Shown in pieces: positions 22,867 through 32,671 of a DNA stretch of 43,475 nt; the first letter of the stretch is position 1, and the number at the start of each line of letters is the position of its first letter. The stretch spans positions 1 through 43,475 of the forward strand of contig JBCCER010000015.1 of the NCBI GenBank assembly GCA_039030175.1. Direction: 5' to 3'. The stretch is from JANQGH01 sp039030175. GTDB taxonomy: Bacteria > Pseudomonadota > Alphaproteobacteria > DSM-16000 > Inquilinaceae. Below the pieces are notes generated by a model. It ran no database searches and was not told the DNA's origin. It was given only the letters and a program-made list of their open reading frames with translations. Both the position numbers and the translations under genes were made by a program.

Positions 22867-23925
22867 ATGAACTGGCTTACCAACTTCGTTCGGCCCAAAT
22901 TGCGGGCGCTGGTCTCGTCCAAGCCGGAGGTACCAGACAATCTCTGGCACAAATGCCCCAATTGCGAAGCGATGATCTTCCATCGCGACTTGGAGTCCAA
23001 CCTCCATGTCTGCCAGCATTGCGGCTATCACATGCGGCTCGGTGCGCCCCAGCGGCTGCAGATGCTGTTCGACGATGGCGAGTACACCACCATCGAGCTG
23101 CCTGAGGCGGCCGTTGACCCGCTCAAATTTCGGGACACGAAACGCTACACGGATCGGCTGAAAGAGGCCCAGTCGAAAACCGGCCATAACGACGCGATCA
23201 CCGTGGCCCATGGCGATATCGGCGGCAACAAGACAGTCATTGCCGTGTTCGACTTCAAGTTCATGGGCGGCTCCATGGGCACGGCTGTCGGTGAAGGACT
23301 TTTAGCAGCGGCCAAACTGGCAGTTCTTCAGGACGCAGCGCTGATTGCCATTCCGGCCTCCGGCGGCGCCCGCATGCAGGAAGGCATCCTGTCCTTGATG
23401 CAGATGCCGCGCAGCGTGATTGCGATCGATCTCGTGAAGGAAGCGTCCCTGCCCTACATCGTCATCCTGACCGATCCGACGACAGGCGGAGTGACTGCCT
23501 CGTTTGCGATGCTGGGCGATATCCACATTGCCGAACAGGGTGCTCAAATCGGGTTTGCCGGCGCGCGGGTGATCGAAGAGACCATTCGCGAAACGCTGCC
23601 GGACGACTTCCAGACCGCCGAATATCTGCTTGAGCACGGCATGGTCGACATCGTCGTCCATCGTGCGAAACTGCGGGAGACGATTGCACGTATCGTCGGA
23701 CTGCTGCGCCAGCCGACGCCGTCCGCACAGGTTGTGCCGCTAAAACCGGACGCGCCAACGACCATCGAGGCGGCCAGCGGCGACGGGGCTATGGAGCAGA
23801 TCGCAGATCAGTCGTCGGGATCGGAATCGGAGGAGACGACCGATCAGGCCGACGGTGAGGTCGAGGACGCCACCGAGGAAGCGCCCGCCGAAGAGACCGA
23901 AGATGGCGAACGCCCGAGCAGCTGA
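22867..23925 (+). CDS. accD: acetyl-CoA carboxylase carboxyltransferase beta subunit
   Basis: AccD pairs with AccA to move the carboxyl group from biotin to acetyl-CoA, the committed step of fatty-acid synthesis. The N-terminal zinc ribbon uses Cys30, Cys33, Cys49 and Cys52 (KCPNCE and VCQHCG). The crotonase-like domain has FKFMGGSMGTAVGE, PASGGARMQEG and DPTTGGVTASFAMLGD. Of the 352 residues, the last 65 or so form an acidic, low-complexity extension (ESEETTDQADGEVEDATEE) beyond the catalytic core. The folC start lies inside this tail, a 23-bp overlap. The order trpA-accD-folC is common in proteobacteria. Confidence 0.96.
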   Translation: MNWLTNFVRPKLRALVSSKPEVPDNLWHKCPNCEAMIFHRDLESNLHVCQHCGYHMRLGAPQRLQMLFDDGEYTTIELPEAAVDPLKFRDTKRYTDRLKEAQSKTGHNDAITVAHGDIGGNKTVIAVFDFKFMGGSMGTAVGEGLLAAAKLAVLQDAALIAIPASGGARMQEGILSLMQMPRSVIAIDLVKEASLPYIVILTDPTTGGVTASFAMLGDIHIAEQGAQIGFAGARVIEETIRETLPDDFQTAEYLLEHGMVDIVVHRAKLRETIARIVGLLRQPTPSAQVVPLKPDAPTTIEAASGDGAMEQIADQSSGSESEETTDQADGEVEDATEEAPAEETEDGERPSS

Positions 23926-25195
23926 TGCCGTCGCAGCCGCGCTATCGCGACTAAGCACGCTTTTCCCCAAACAAGCCAACCTCTCGCTGAGCCGCATGCC
24001 CCGGCTGCTGGAGAGGCTAGGCCATCCTGAACGCAGCTTACCGCCGGTCGTGCATGTCGCGGGCACCAATGGCAAGGGATCGGTGGTCGCCTATTTGAGC
24101 GCGATGGGCAAGGCTGCCGGACTGAAGGTGCACGCCTATACCTCGCCGCATCTCGTCAGGTTCAACGAGCGCATCCGGGTTGGCGGTCAGGAGATCGACG
24201 ACGACCATCTGCTGGACGTGCTGGAACGGTGCGAGCGCGCCAACGATGGCGGCGACATCACCTACTTCGAGATCGCGACCATCGCAGCCCTCCTGGCCTT
24301 CTCCGAGAACAAGGCCGATTTCGCCCTGCTCGAAGTGGGTCTTGGTGGCCGTCTCGATGCGACGAACCTGGTCGACAAGCCGCTTGCCACCGCCGTCACC
24401 TGCATCTCCTTCGACCACCAAGCGTTCTTGGGCAACACGATCGAGGCGATTGCAGGGGAAAAGGCCGGCATCTTGAAGCCGGGCGCGCCGGCGATCGTCG
24501 GCCCCCAGGTCTACGATGCCGCCAGCCAGACATTAGTCCGAGAGATTGCGGCCACGGGTGCGATCGGTGACGTTCACGGCATCGACTGGCATTACCGGCG
24601 GGCGGGCGACGCGCTGATCGTGACCGATCGGGACGGCGAGACGAGCTGGCCGTTACCGGCGCTGCCCGGCGCCCACCAATGGGGCAATGCTGCGACCGCT
24701 GTGCGGCTCGCGCGCCTGATCGAAGGCTTGAACGAGAATACCGGCGCCCAATCGCAGGGCTTGAGACAGGTTGAATGGCCTGCCCGGCTGCAGCGCTTGC
24801 ACAAAGGTCCGCTGATCGACGCGCTTGGCAGCGACGAGGTCTGGCTTGACGGCGCTCACAACGACAGTGGGGGTGCTGCCCTTGCGGCCTGGCTTGCCGA
24901 ACAGCCCAAGCGTCCGACAACCGTGCTGACAGCAATGCTGGCCAGGAAAGATGTTGAATCGGTGCTAAGGCCCTTGGTTGGCGCTGTGGACAAACTCATC
25001 GCCGTGCCAATCCCCGACGACAGCCCGGCCATCAGCCCCGAAGACCTAGCCCAACGCGCCGAGGCTATCGGCATTTCGGATGTCGACTGGGTCGCCGACA
25101 TGAAAGACGCGCCCAACCGGGTGCTCCCCGGCGGGCGCGTCATTATCTGCGGTTCGCTCTATTTGGCCGGCGCTATCCTCGCCGAAAACGGCTAA
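23903..25195 (+). CDS. folC: folylpolyglutamate synthase/dihydrofolate synthase
   Basis: FolC ligates glutamate to dihydropteroate and to folates. The 430-residue protein has the ATP-binding loop HVAGTNGKGSVVAYL (P-loop 54-60), TSPHLVRFNERIR, the metal and folate region EVGLGGRLDATN, and EKAGILKPG. The C-terminal domain contains VWLDGAHNDSGG. ATG 23903 is chosen because it gives the short helical N-terminus of the family; the frame stays open upstream inside accD. It converges on trxA with a 6-bp gap and no recognisable terminator. Confidence 0.95.
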   Translation: MANARAADAVAAALSRLSTLFPKQANLSLSRMPRLLERLGHPERSLPPVVHVAGTNGKGSVVAYLSAMGKAAGLKVHAYTSPHLVRFNERIRVGGQEIDDDHLLDVLERCERANDGGDITYFEIATIAALLAFSENKADFALLEVGLGGRLDATNLVDKPLATAVTCISFDHQAFLGNTIEAIAGEKAGILKPGAPAIVGPQVYDAASQTLVREIAATGAIGDVHGIDWHYRRAGDALIVTDRDGETSWPLPALPGAHQWGNAATAVRLARLIEGLNENTGAQSQGLRQVEWPARLQRLHKGPLIDALGSDEVWLDGAHNDSGGAALAAWLAEQPKRPTTVLTAMLARKDVESVLRPLVGAVDKLIAVPIPDDSPAISPEDLAQRAEAIGISDVDWVADMKDAPNRVLPGGRVIICGSLYLAGAILAENG

Positions 25196-25201
25196 GCCAG
25201 C

Positions 25202-25525
25202 CTAGAGAACCGAATCCACCCACTGGAACAGGGCACCCTTCGGCAGGGCACCGATTTTTGTCGCTGCCACCTCGCCGTCGCGAAACAGCATCATGGTGGG
25301 AATGCCGCGCACGCCATATTTCGACGGCGTACCCGGGTTCTCGTCGATATTGACCTTGGCAACGGTTAGTTGGCCGGCCTTTTCGCCCGCCAGATCCTCC
25401 AGCGCAGGCGCAATCATTTTGCACGGTCCGCACCATTCGGCCCAAAAATCGACCAAGACTGGGCCATCGGCCTTCAGGACATCCTGCTCAAAGCTGGAAT
25501 CGGAGACGGCTTTTGTTGCGCTCAT
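25202..25525 (-). CDS. trxA: thioredoxin
   Basis: Thioredoxin is a cytoplasmic disulfide reductase. The 107-residue protein has the active site WCGPCKMIAP with Cys32 and Cys35, then KVNIDENPGTPSKYGVRGIP with the conserved cis-proline loop, and a normal C-terminal helix. ATG 25525 follows GGAAG spaced 7 bp upstream. The frame is open far upstream, but only this part is thioredoxin. The gene follows addA in the same direction after 89 bp. A candidate promoter overlaps the addA stop. Confidence 0.96.
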   Translation of the reverse strand: MSATKAVSDSSFEQDVLKADGPVLVDFWAEWCGPCKMIAPALEDLAGEKAGQLTVAKVNIDENPGTPSKYGVRGIPTMMLFRDGEVAATKIGALPKGALFQWVDSVL

Positions 25526-25588
25526 AAATAGCTTCCTCGCTTGTTTTCGGGGCTCCTCGGAACCCCCCTTCTCGCGTCGAGTCTGGCC

Positions 25589-25618
25589 AATATGGGTATT
25601 GCCGGTCGGCTTGGTCAA
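25589..25618 (-). promoter_or_regulatory. candidate trxA promoter
   Basis: On the minus strand TTGACC (25618-25613) and CATATT (25594-25589) are spaced by 18 bases, about 65 bp before the trxA start. The -35 element overlaps the addA stop region. The -10 match is moderate. Confidence 0.35.
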
Positions 25619-28600
25619 GGAGCCGGCTCTGCATCCGGCGCATGGCGATCTAGCAAATCGTCGGGCAGAGGCATCAAAATCGGCCCGTCCGTCCAGCCCA
25701 AAACGCAGGCGATCGGCCGATCTGGATAGATCGCCCGCAAGGCTGCACGGTACGCAGCCATTTGCTGCAAATAGACTTGATCGACATCGCCCGGCATTCG
25801 CGGAGGCGGGCGATTTGTCTTGTAATCCAAAATAGTGACGTCTGCGTCGGCAACGAGCAGCCGGTCGATCTGCCCCGACAGGACTGTCTGGCCGATACGC
25901 GCGGTCACAGGCACCTCCGCCCTGCTGTCCGGGCCAAACAGAGGCGCGAATTGAGGATGGTCGATCACCGCCAGTGCCTCGCTGGCATAGGACATTTGCT
26001 GATCGCGATCCAATGCGTGGACGGGCCTTTCCAGGAACCGGGCAGCCGCGCTTGCCCGTTCGTTTGAGGGCAGATCCGGCAACATCTGCAGGAGTTGATG
26101 GATGAGCAGGCCTCGCTTGAACCGCTCTCCCTCCTCGTCGGCCAGAGGAGAGCGTACCGCCGGTTCGTCCGCCGACGGCCGCGACGGGATTAACGGCCGT
26201 GTGGGCTGCGGCTCCGGTGGCGGTGGTTGATCGGCCCAAGCAGGCAGTTCGACAGGCTCCTGCTCGAGAATGCCATGCTCACCCCTTCGCGGTTCGACTG
26301 TCTGAGGTTGCTCGTAAACCAGCATGGTGTCCGCCCAATCGGCATCGAACGAGGCTGGCTCAACGCCATTCAGGCGATTCATCCCCTCCCGGCACAAATC
26401 GTACCATTGCTCCTTGGGCATACGGGAGCCATGGTGACCGGTGATGATCAATCGGTCTTCCGCGCGGGTGAGGGCGACATAGAGCAGCCGGCGATATTCT
26501 TCGGCCTCGCGTTGTTTCAGCCCGTCCTCCAACGCCTGTGTGACCGGCTCGCGAAGCTGTACATGGGGCCGCCATAACGGCGGTCCGTCGTCGCTCAGGC
26601 CCGGCCAAAACAGGGATGTCCCCCCCGCCGGGCGTGACATTGTGTCGGCCAAGACAACGATCGGGGCCTGCAACCCCTTCGCGCCGTGAACCGTCATAAT
26701 TCGCACTTGGTCGGCTGCACCCGTCTCTAACTCGCGCTTTAGCTCCATGTCGGCCTGACGCAGCCAATGAACGAAACGCTGCAGCGATGACGGGTGATGT
26801 CGCTCGAACGCCAGCGCCTGGACCAGCAACTCGTCAATCGCGTCCTTGGCATCCTCGCCTAGCCGGTGGATCAACGCTCGTCGGCCGCTGCCTCGTTTTG
26901 ACGGGCCCTCCGACCGGTCGCCTGGGCATGCCTGCACAAGCAAATCCGCCACGAGCGCGTGGGGGCCGACATAATCCGCGCGGGCCAGCCAATAGGAGAG
27001 ATAATCAAAAGCGGGCCGATAAACGGGATCACCCGCACGAGCCGCCAAGGCCTGCCAAAGCGGCCCTTTGCGCCCATGGGCAAGCCTGAAAAGATCGTCT
27101 TCGGCTAAATCGATCAGCGGTGATTTCAGGACCGTCGCAAGGGTCAAATCATCATCCGGCAACAGTAGGAAGTCGATCAGCGCCAGCAGATCCATGACCG
27201 CCAACTGTTCGGTAAGGATCATTCGGTCGACCCCGGCCACCGGCAGGCCGCGATCCTTCAGGGCACGAACGATCTCGTAAAACACGTCGCTACGCCGGCG
27301 CGCCAGGATTAGAAAATCGCCCGCGCGTACGGGCCGATCGGCAGATACCAGGCGATCGCCATCGTCGATCAACCGCTTGACCCGATCGGCGATGGCGGAC
27401 GCCAGCCGTGCGGCCGGGGCCACATGCCGACGCTGGTGAACAGGCGGAGACCAATCTCCTTCGTCATCGTCGTCGACAGGCCCGACCGGCGGCCATAGCT
27501 CGACACGCCCGCCGACCCCCTCTCGCGCTGCACCGTGGGCCAGGGGTTCGACAGCAACGCCCTTGCGGACCTCTTCCGGTGCAAAGATCTCGTCCACCGC
27601 GTCCAAAACAGCCCGTGCCGATCGAAATGAGATCTGCAGCGGGACACTGCGCCAAGTCTGCTCGGCGGCTTGGATCTGGTCTTGAAAACGCTTTCGCGTG
27701 ACGTCAAAGGCGGCGGGGTCGGCCCCCTGAAAGCCAAATATCGACTGTTTTTCGTCGCCGACGGCGAAGATCGTGCGCTGAACCTCCGACCGGCCCTTAC
27801 CGGCAAAAAACTCCTCCGCCAACGCGGTAACGATCTGCCATTGCTCTGGGCTGGTGTCCTGGGCTTCGTCAACCAGAATATGGTCAATACCGCCGTCGAG
27901 CTTGTAGAGCACCCAAGCCCCCTTATCGGGACTTCGCAGCAGAGCGGCGGCGCGCAGGATGAGGTCGGTATAGTCCATCACGCCGCGTTGTTGCTTGGCT
28001 TTCTCATACGCCTCGATCAAGGCCGATCCAATCGCGAAGATCGCCATGCTAGCCTTTGCGATAGCGAGAGCCCTTAACCGATTGTCCAGCGCGACAAGGC
28101 GCGCCGCCTCGGCAGCAAGGATATCCGCCCCGCCGGGACAACGTTCCAAGGTGGCCTTGTTCATCAGCCTCGCACGCACCGTGCCCGCATCGGTGAGGAA
28201 GACGCGCCTGTACGCGTCGATCATCGACACCCGTACGTCCGCTGGCGCGTTTAGCCAGTCGAAAATCGCCGACGCTCGCTGGCGTTCCGGGTCGCTGCCA
28301 TCCGCCAAGGCCTCCGCGCAGTTTCGCAAGCCCGGACCGTCGAAAGCGCGGTCCAGGCATCCCGCCGCCAACAAGCGCTCCGCACTGTCTGCCTCATCCA
28401 TGTTCAGCCGACGAATGATAGCGGCCGACAAGCCCTCAGGCTGCCTAGTGGCCAATTGCAGCTTCTGACGGTTGGCGAGCATCGAATCCATCAGCCCATC
28501 GAACGTGTCCGCGTCCACCAGTCCGGTGACAAGCCCGAGCGGCGCAACCAACTCCGGCATCGGATTCTCAAAGAGGCGCTGGCGAACGGTCTGCTGAATC

Positions 28601-29082
28601 TCGAGCGCATCCCGCTCGTCAATCAGATCGAAATGAGGCGGTAGCCGCGCTTCGATAGGAAACCGTCGCAGGAGCGATTGGCAAAACCCGTGGATGGTCG
28701 TGATCGCCATGCCGCCAGGCGTGTCCAAGACACGCGCGAACAAGCGCCGCGCCGCCGCTAGGTCGGCTTGCCCAGGCGTCTCCGCAGTCAACTCTGTCAA
28801 GGCTTCGACCAGCGCTGCCTGCCCCATCGTAGCCCAGCCGGCCAGAACAGCGCTGATCCGCTCTGCCATGTTCGCTGCGGCAGCCTTGGTGAATGTCAGA
28901 CACAGGATCCTGCCGGGCGGTGTGCCCACTAGCATCAGCCGAAGGACGCGGTCGGTCAGAACCTTGGTCTTGCCCGTTCCCGCCGAGGCGCCGACCCAAA
29001 CCGACGCGCCGGGGTCCGATGCCAACCGCTGCCGTTCGCTGGCCTGCGAGATGGCATCCACCGCGCTAGCAGAGCCGGTCAC
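25615..29082 (-). CDS. addA: double-strand break repair helicase/nuclease AddA
   Basis: AddA is the UvrD-like helicase and nuclease subunit of the AddAB complex, which resects DNA ends for RecA. The 1155-residue protein begins with the Walker A region VWVGASAGTGKTKVLTDR (about 28-45), then LCLTFTKAAAANMAERI. HILVDEAQDTSPEQW is the Walker B motif, and FAVGDEKQSIFGFQGA and MTVHGAKGLQAPIVVLAD are further helicase motifs. The C-terminal RecB-type nuclease carries VTILDYKTNRPPP. The start is GTG 29082, overlapping the addB stop by 4 bp (GTGA); the frame extends 10 codons further, into addB. No frameshift was noticed. Confidence 0.96.
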   Translation of the reverse strand: MTGSASAVDAISQASERQRLASDPGASVWVGASAGTGKTKVLTDRVLRLMLVGTPPGRILCLTFTKAAAANMAERISAVLAGWATMGQAALVEALTELTAETPGQADLAAARRLFARVLDTPGGMAITTIHGFCQSLLRRFPIEARLPPHFDLIDERDALEIQQTVRQRLFENPMPELVAPLGLVTGLVDADTFDGLMDSMLANRQKLQLATRQPEGLSAAIIRRLNMDEADSAERLLAAGCLDRAFDGPGLRNCAEALADGSDPERQRASAIFDWLNAPADVRVSMIDAYRRVFLTDAGTVRARLMNKATLERCPGGADILAAEAARLVALDNRLRALAIAKASMAIFAIGSALIEAYEKAKQQRGVMDYTDLILRAAALLRSPDKGAWVLYKLDGGIDHILVDEAQDTSPEQWQIVTALAEEFFAGKGRSEVQRTIFAVGDEKQSIFGFQGADPAAFDVTRKRFQDQIQAAEQTWRSVPLQISFRSARAVLDAVDEIFAPEEVRKGVAVEPLAHGAAREGVGGRVELWPPVGPVDDDDEGDWSPPVHQRRHVAPAARLASAIADRVKRLIDDGDRLVSADRPVRAGDFLILARRRSDVFYEIVRALKDRGLPVAGVDRMILTEQLAVMDLLALIDFLLLPDDDLTLATVLKSPLIDLAEDDLFRLAHGRKGPLWQALAARAGDPVYRPAFDYLSYWLARADYVGPHALVADLLVQACPGDRSEGPSKRGSGRRALIHRLGEDAKDAIDELLVQALAFERHHPSSLQRFVHWLRQADMELKRELETGAADQVRIMTVHGAKGLQAPIVVLADTMSRPAGGTSLFWPGLSDDGPPLWRPHVQLREPVTQALEDGLKQREAEEYRRLLYVALTRAEDRLIITGHHGSRMPKEQWYDLCREGMNRLNGVEPASFDADWADTMLVYEQPQTVEPRRGEHGILEQEPVELPAWADQPPPPEPQPTRPLIPSRPSADEPAVRSPLADEEGERFKRGLLIHQLLQMLPDLPSNERASAAARFLERPVHALDRDQQMSYASEALAVIDHPQFAPLFGPDSRAEVPVTARIGQTVLSGQIDRLLVADADVTILDYKTNRPPPRMPGDVDQVYLQQMAAYRAALRAIYPDRPIACVLGWTDGPILMPLPDDLLDRHAPDAEPAP

Positions 29083-32033
29083 CCGTCGCCTCCCGCCGTA
29101 CCGGCGGACCATTCCTTGACGCGTGCAAGATGGTCGTACCCGAACGGCCGCAAGGCCCGTCCGCGCGGGTGCGAACGGTACGGCGTTTCCGGTCGATCAA
29201 AGGCGGCGATCAGTGCCTTCAGCCCCTTGTCTGCCCCTGACTTCAGTTCCTCAACCTCGGCCTCGTCAAACGCGCGCTCGCGCCCCGGTTCGCGGCCGCC
29301 GGAAAGATGCCAGAAGGCTAATCTCTCCACCTGGCCTGAAACGCCAGCAAAGCCGCCGGCTTCAGCAATCAATGCTTCAAGCTGCAATTGCGGATAATAC
29401 CCGGACGTCACCATGGCCGTTGAGGGCGGTTGACCTGTCTTGTAGTCGATGATTGTCAGCGCCGAGGCGCCTGCCGCTGCACGCCCGTCGATACGGTCCA
29501 CGCGCGCGGTGACTTCGAACCGCCCTGCCGGCGCATCCACATACAGCCGGCCCGCTGCCTCCAGCGCGAGAGGTCGCTGGCCGGTTGGGCGATCGCGTTC
29601 CCGCGCCACGATCCAAACGGCAACACGTTCAAAGCGAGGCCACCAAAAGGCCATCAGACCTGGATAATCGCTGAGGGTACGAAAGTGCGCCCGGCCGATT
29701 TTCAGCAGCTGGGTGAGCGCATCCGGCGAAGTGGGGTCAATCTTGGCCAGAAACTCAGCCAATATCGCGTGCAGGATTTGCCCGCGTTCGGCTGCCCCAG
29801 GGCTTGCCTCGATCGGGTCCAACTGCCGAAGACCCAGGATCTTTTCGGCATAGAGCGCGTAGGGATCGACCTGCCAGGCGTAAAATCCTGTGACGGAGAG
29901 TTTGCGGGGTCGGGCTGCGACGGGCGGCCGGGGCTCGGGCGGCAGCCGCGGTCGCACCGAACCCGGATCGTCCAGCAACGCCGCCCGCTTTTGGTCGGCC
30001 TGCTGGTATGGCAAATCCAGTTGGGCCGCCTTGAGCACCGCATCGAGCCGAAGCCACCAGCGCGACGCAACCATCGGGGTGCCATCGACCCGACGGGCTC
30101 TTGTCAGCAAGACATTTGGCGCGGCCATCGCCTGCGCCACGTCGTGGGCCGCCAGTCCGATCCGACGCTCCGGCGCCGGCAACCCGAATTGCTTGCGCAT
30201 CGGGCGAGACATCCACGGATCGATGCCGGGGTCGGCCGGCCATGTGCCCTCGTTCAATCCGCCCAGCACGATGAGGTCGGCCTGCTGCAACCTCGCCTCC
30301 AAAGGTCCTAAGATGCGTAGGCGCGGATGGTCGCCATAGCGGGGGCGCACGACGGCGCCCGCCAACAGTGCCTCCAACAGCGCCGGAAACTCAGGCGGCC
30401 TTACGGCCGGGAACGAGGCCAGCGCATCCATGGCCTCGGCGATCAGGGCGGCGGCCGCCTCGCCATCCTCATTCCGCCACAGCCGAAGCGGTCCGGCCAT
30501 CTCGTCGGTCTCGGCCAAGGCCTCACACACCTCCGCAAGAAGCCGCAGCAGGTCTTCGGGAGCGGCCGTCGTCGCTGACATCGCGTCGAAGAATGGCGAG
30601 AGGACAGGCGTGAGGTCGGCAAGCCAACGCCCAAGCTCCCCATCCGCTCGACCGGCCAACAGCGAGAGTCTGTCCAACCCTGGCGCAGGCTTGGGTCCGC
30701 GTAGCACCAACAACTCAAGCTGCCGAACCCTATCGCGGAACGCCTCCCGCGACATGCCACCGGCAGCTAGCGGGTGTTTCAACAGCGAGAGCAGGGCGCG
30801 GGGGGCAACCTGTTCGGCCGCTGCTTCAGCCGTCACGCGCAAGAACGCGCCCACCGGCGTTTCCGATAGCGGCTGGCCGGCGCTGTCGTCGATCTCGATG
30901 CCCCAACGGCCCAGCGCGGCCGCGACCCGTCGAGCCAGCGGTCGATCCGGCGTCACCAGCATGGCCGTATGGCCTGGGATCTCCAAAATCTGACGCAAGC
31001 GCAGGGCGATGGTTTCAGCCTCCTCCCGCTCGGTGGCAAGTTCTGCCCACGCCAATCCCTTCAGTGCGGCCCTGTCCAGGCCTTCGATGCGGCGCCATTC
31101 ATCGGCCGTGGATGCCGGCCGCATGATTTCGCGCACGAGAACCGAGCGATTGGCAGCCGATGCCTGGGGACGCTCCGCCGGCCAATCGGCAACATCATGG
31201 CGCTCGACCTCCAAATGGCCCAGCAGGCGCTTCATGCCATATTGAGGATGGGTCTCATCCAGGGCCTGCCATTCATCGTCAGTCAGCCTACGATCAAGGC
31301 CCGGCAGCAGAACCAGACCCTTCTCGAGCGCCGCGATCACGGCCAACAGATCGGCGGTCGCGGGTATCGATCCCGTTGACCCCGCGGCAATGACCGGTCC
31401 CTTGGGGGGCTTTGCCCGCCACAACTCCGCCTGCATCCCGATCAGAAGGTTGCGCCGTTCGGCCTGGTCGATCGCCCCAATTTCCGCCAAATGAACCGGC
31501 CAAGCCTGCGTCAAGATCTCAAGAAAGCGCACCGTTTCCTGCCAATGGACCGCCATCTCTTCGGCCACGATGTCGGCAAGATGGTCAAAGCCGAGCCGCT
31601 CGGTCTGCGACTCGTCCAACAGGCGGCCCAGAGCGTCGGCCAAATGCAGTGCTTGGCCCGCGGTCAAGTCGAGATCGCCGCGCGCCAGCAATAGGCGGGC
31701 CAGGCTCGTACGCCGGGTCAACGCGCCCAGCGCCGGCGGCAGGTCAAGCGGCTGCCCGAGCGCGGCCTGGCTGTCGAAATCGATGGCGTCTTCGGCAACG
31801 TCGCCGATCGGCCGCAATTCCGGTAGCAGCAGGGCCCGCCCCTCGGAAATTCGCAGGAAAGCGTCTCTCAACGCCCGACAGGCCCGGCGCGTCGGCAGCA
31901 AAACGGTCATGGACGATAAGGTCAGCGGGTCGCCGGCCGCCCAGCCGATCAGCCCTTCAGCCAGCCGATCGACGAAGGGCGCGCCAGCCGGGATGGTGCC
32001 GACATTGCGGTGTGGGTTTTGTGGATCTGTCAT
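29079..32033 (-). CDS. addB: double-strand break repair protein AddB
   Basis: AddB is the partner of AddA, with an inactivated helicase-like N-terminal part and a second nuclease. The 984-residue protein opens with TIPAGAPFVDRLAEGL and has VLLPTRRACRALRDAFL near residue 45, where the ATP-binding motif of helicases has decayed. Further family features are PVIAAGSTGSIPATADLL, VLGGLNEGTWPADPGIDPW and LLTRARRVDGTPMVASRW. The C-terminal RecB-type nuclease ends with LTIIDYKTGQPPS. The alphaproteobacterial type lacks the iron-sulfur cluster cysteines of Bacillus AddB, and none were noticed. It overlaps tsaE upstream and addA downstream by 4 bp each, so the set is tightly coupled. Confidence 0.95.
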   Translation of the reverse strand: MTDPQNPHRNVGTIPAGAPFVDRLAEGLIGWAAGDPLTLSSMTVLLPTRRACRALRDAFLRISEGRALLLPELRPIGDVAEDAIDFDSQAALGQPLDLPPALGALTRRTSLARLLLARGDLDLTAGQALHLADALGRLLDESQTERLGFDHLADIVAEEMAVHWQETVRFLEILTQAWPVHLAEIGAIDQAERRNLLIGMQAELWRAKPPKGPVIAAGSTGSIPATADLLAVIAALEKGLVLLPGLDRRLTDDEWQALDETHPQYGMKRLLGHLEVERHDVADWPAERPQASAANRSVLVREIMRPASTADEWRRIEGLDRAALKGLAWAELATEREEAETIALRLRQILEIPGHTAMLVTPDRPLARRVAAALGRWGIEIDDSAGQPLSETPVGAFLRVTAEAAAEQVAPRALLSLLKHPLAAGGMSREAFRDRVRQLELLVLRGPKPAPGLDRLSLLAGRADGELGRWLADLTPVLSPFFDAMSATTAAPEDLLRLLAEVCEALAETDEMAGPLRLWRNEDGEAAAALIAEAMDALASFPAVRPPEFPALLEALLAGAVVRPRYGDHPRLRILGPLEARLQQADLIVLGGLNEGTWPADPGIDPWMSRPMRKQFGLPAPERRIGLAAHDVAQAMAAPNVLLTRARRVDGTPMVASRWWLRLDAVLKAAQLDLPYQQADQKRAALLDDPGSVRPRLPPEPRPPVAARPRKLSVTGFYAWQVDPYALYAEKILGLRQLDPIEASPGAAERGQILHAILAEFLAKIDPTSPDALTQLLKIGRAHFRTLSDYPGLMAFWWPRFERVAVWIVARERDRPTGQRPLALEAAGRLYVDAPAGRFEVTARVDRIDGRAAAGASALTIIDYKTGQPPSTAMVTSGYYPQLQLEALIAEAGGFAGVSGQVERLAFWHLSGGREPGRERAFDEAEVEELKSGADKGLKALIAAFDRPETPYRSHPRGRALRPFGYDHLARVKEWSAGTAGGDG

Positions 32034-32524
32034 TGTCCGGCGAGATCCGGCAGGCGATCACGCCAGGAGGCGCCGGCCGCCACCGTGACCACCCTTGCGT
32101 CCGGCCCGTCGCCTTCAGCGAGACTCACATCCAGCCGGTCCCCCGGCAGCAGGCCGCCCAAGCGGTCGGGCCACTCGACCAGAACGACGCCTTCGCTTTG
32201 CGCCTCCAGCCAGCCCAACTCGACGACTTCGTCTTCCCCTGACAGCCGGTAGAGGTCGAAATGCCAGATATCGGCGGCCTTTGAATGATAAATTTGAACC
32301 AGCGTGAAGGTTGGGCTTGGAACCTCAACAAGGTCGCCCAGCGCCGCCTGGATCGCTGCCCTTGCCAGTTCGGTTTTCCCCGCCCCGAGATCACCGTTGA
32401 GCGCGATCACGTCGCCAGCCCGCCAGGCCCTTGCCAGCCGTCGCGCAAATGATCGTGTCGCCGCCAGGCTCGGCAGTGTGATCGTCGCTTCTGTCGGCGA
32501 ATCGGCGGTTGATGCGGATGTCAT
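32030..32524 (-). CDS. tsaE: tRNA threonylcarbamoyladenosine biosynthesis ATPase TsaE
   Basis: TsaE is the small ATPase that cycles the TsaB-TsaD complex in making t6A37 of tRNAs reading ANN codons. The 164-residue protein has the P-loop LNGDLGAGKTELARA (44-51 core), PSPTFTLVQIY, the FDLYRLSGEDE stretch and VLVEWPDRLG. ATG 32524 is chosen because the 30 extra upstream residues do not resemble the family. The gene overlaps addB by 4 bp (ATGA). From memory, relatives often have an amgK-murU pair between tsaE and addB; it is absent here. Confidence 0.94.
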   Translation of the reverse strand: MTSASTADSPTEATITLPSLAATRSFARRLARAWRAGDVIALNGDLGAGKTELARAAIQAALGDLVEVPSPTFTLVQIYHSKAADIWHFDLYRLSGEDEVVELGWLEAQSEGVVLVEWPDRLGGLLPGDRLDVSLAEGDGPDARVVTVAAGASWRDRLPDLAGQ

Positions 32525-32671
32525 TGGCGAGATTGTCGGCGGCCGGGCGCGGTTTGCCAAGCAGGGACGGTCCGGCCCCAACTTCGCCCAACGAACGCCT
32601 TCACATGAAAGCACGGGACAGCTATGTCCTTGACCTCGTCAAAACCGCCCGTTGTCAGGAGCGTCCGGGTT

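Noticed and set aside
25549..25566. Hairpin GGGGCTCC/GGAACCCC between addA and trxA as a terminator
   Set aside because: The loop would be only 2 bases, the stem has a mismatch and no T run follows.
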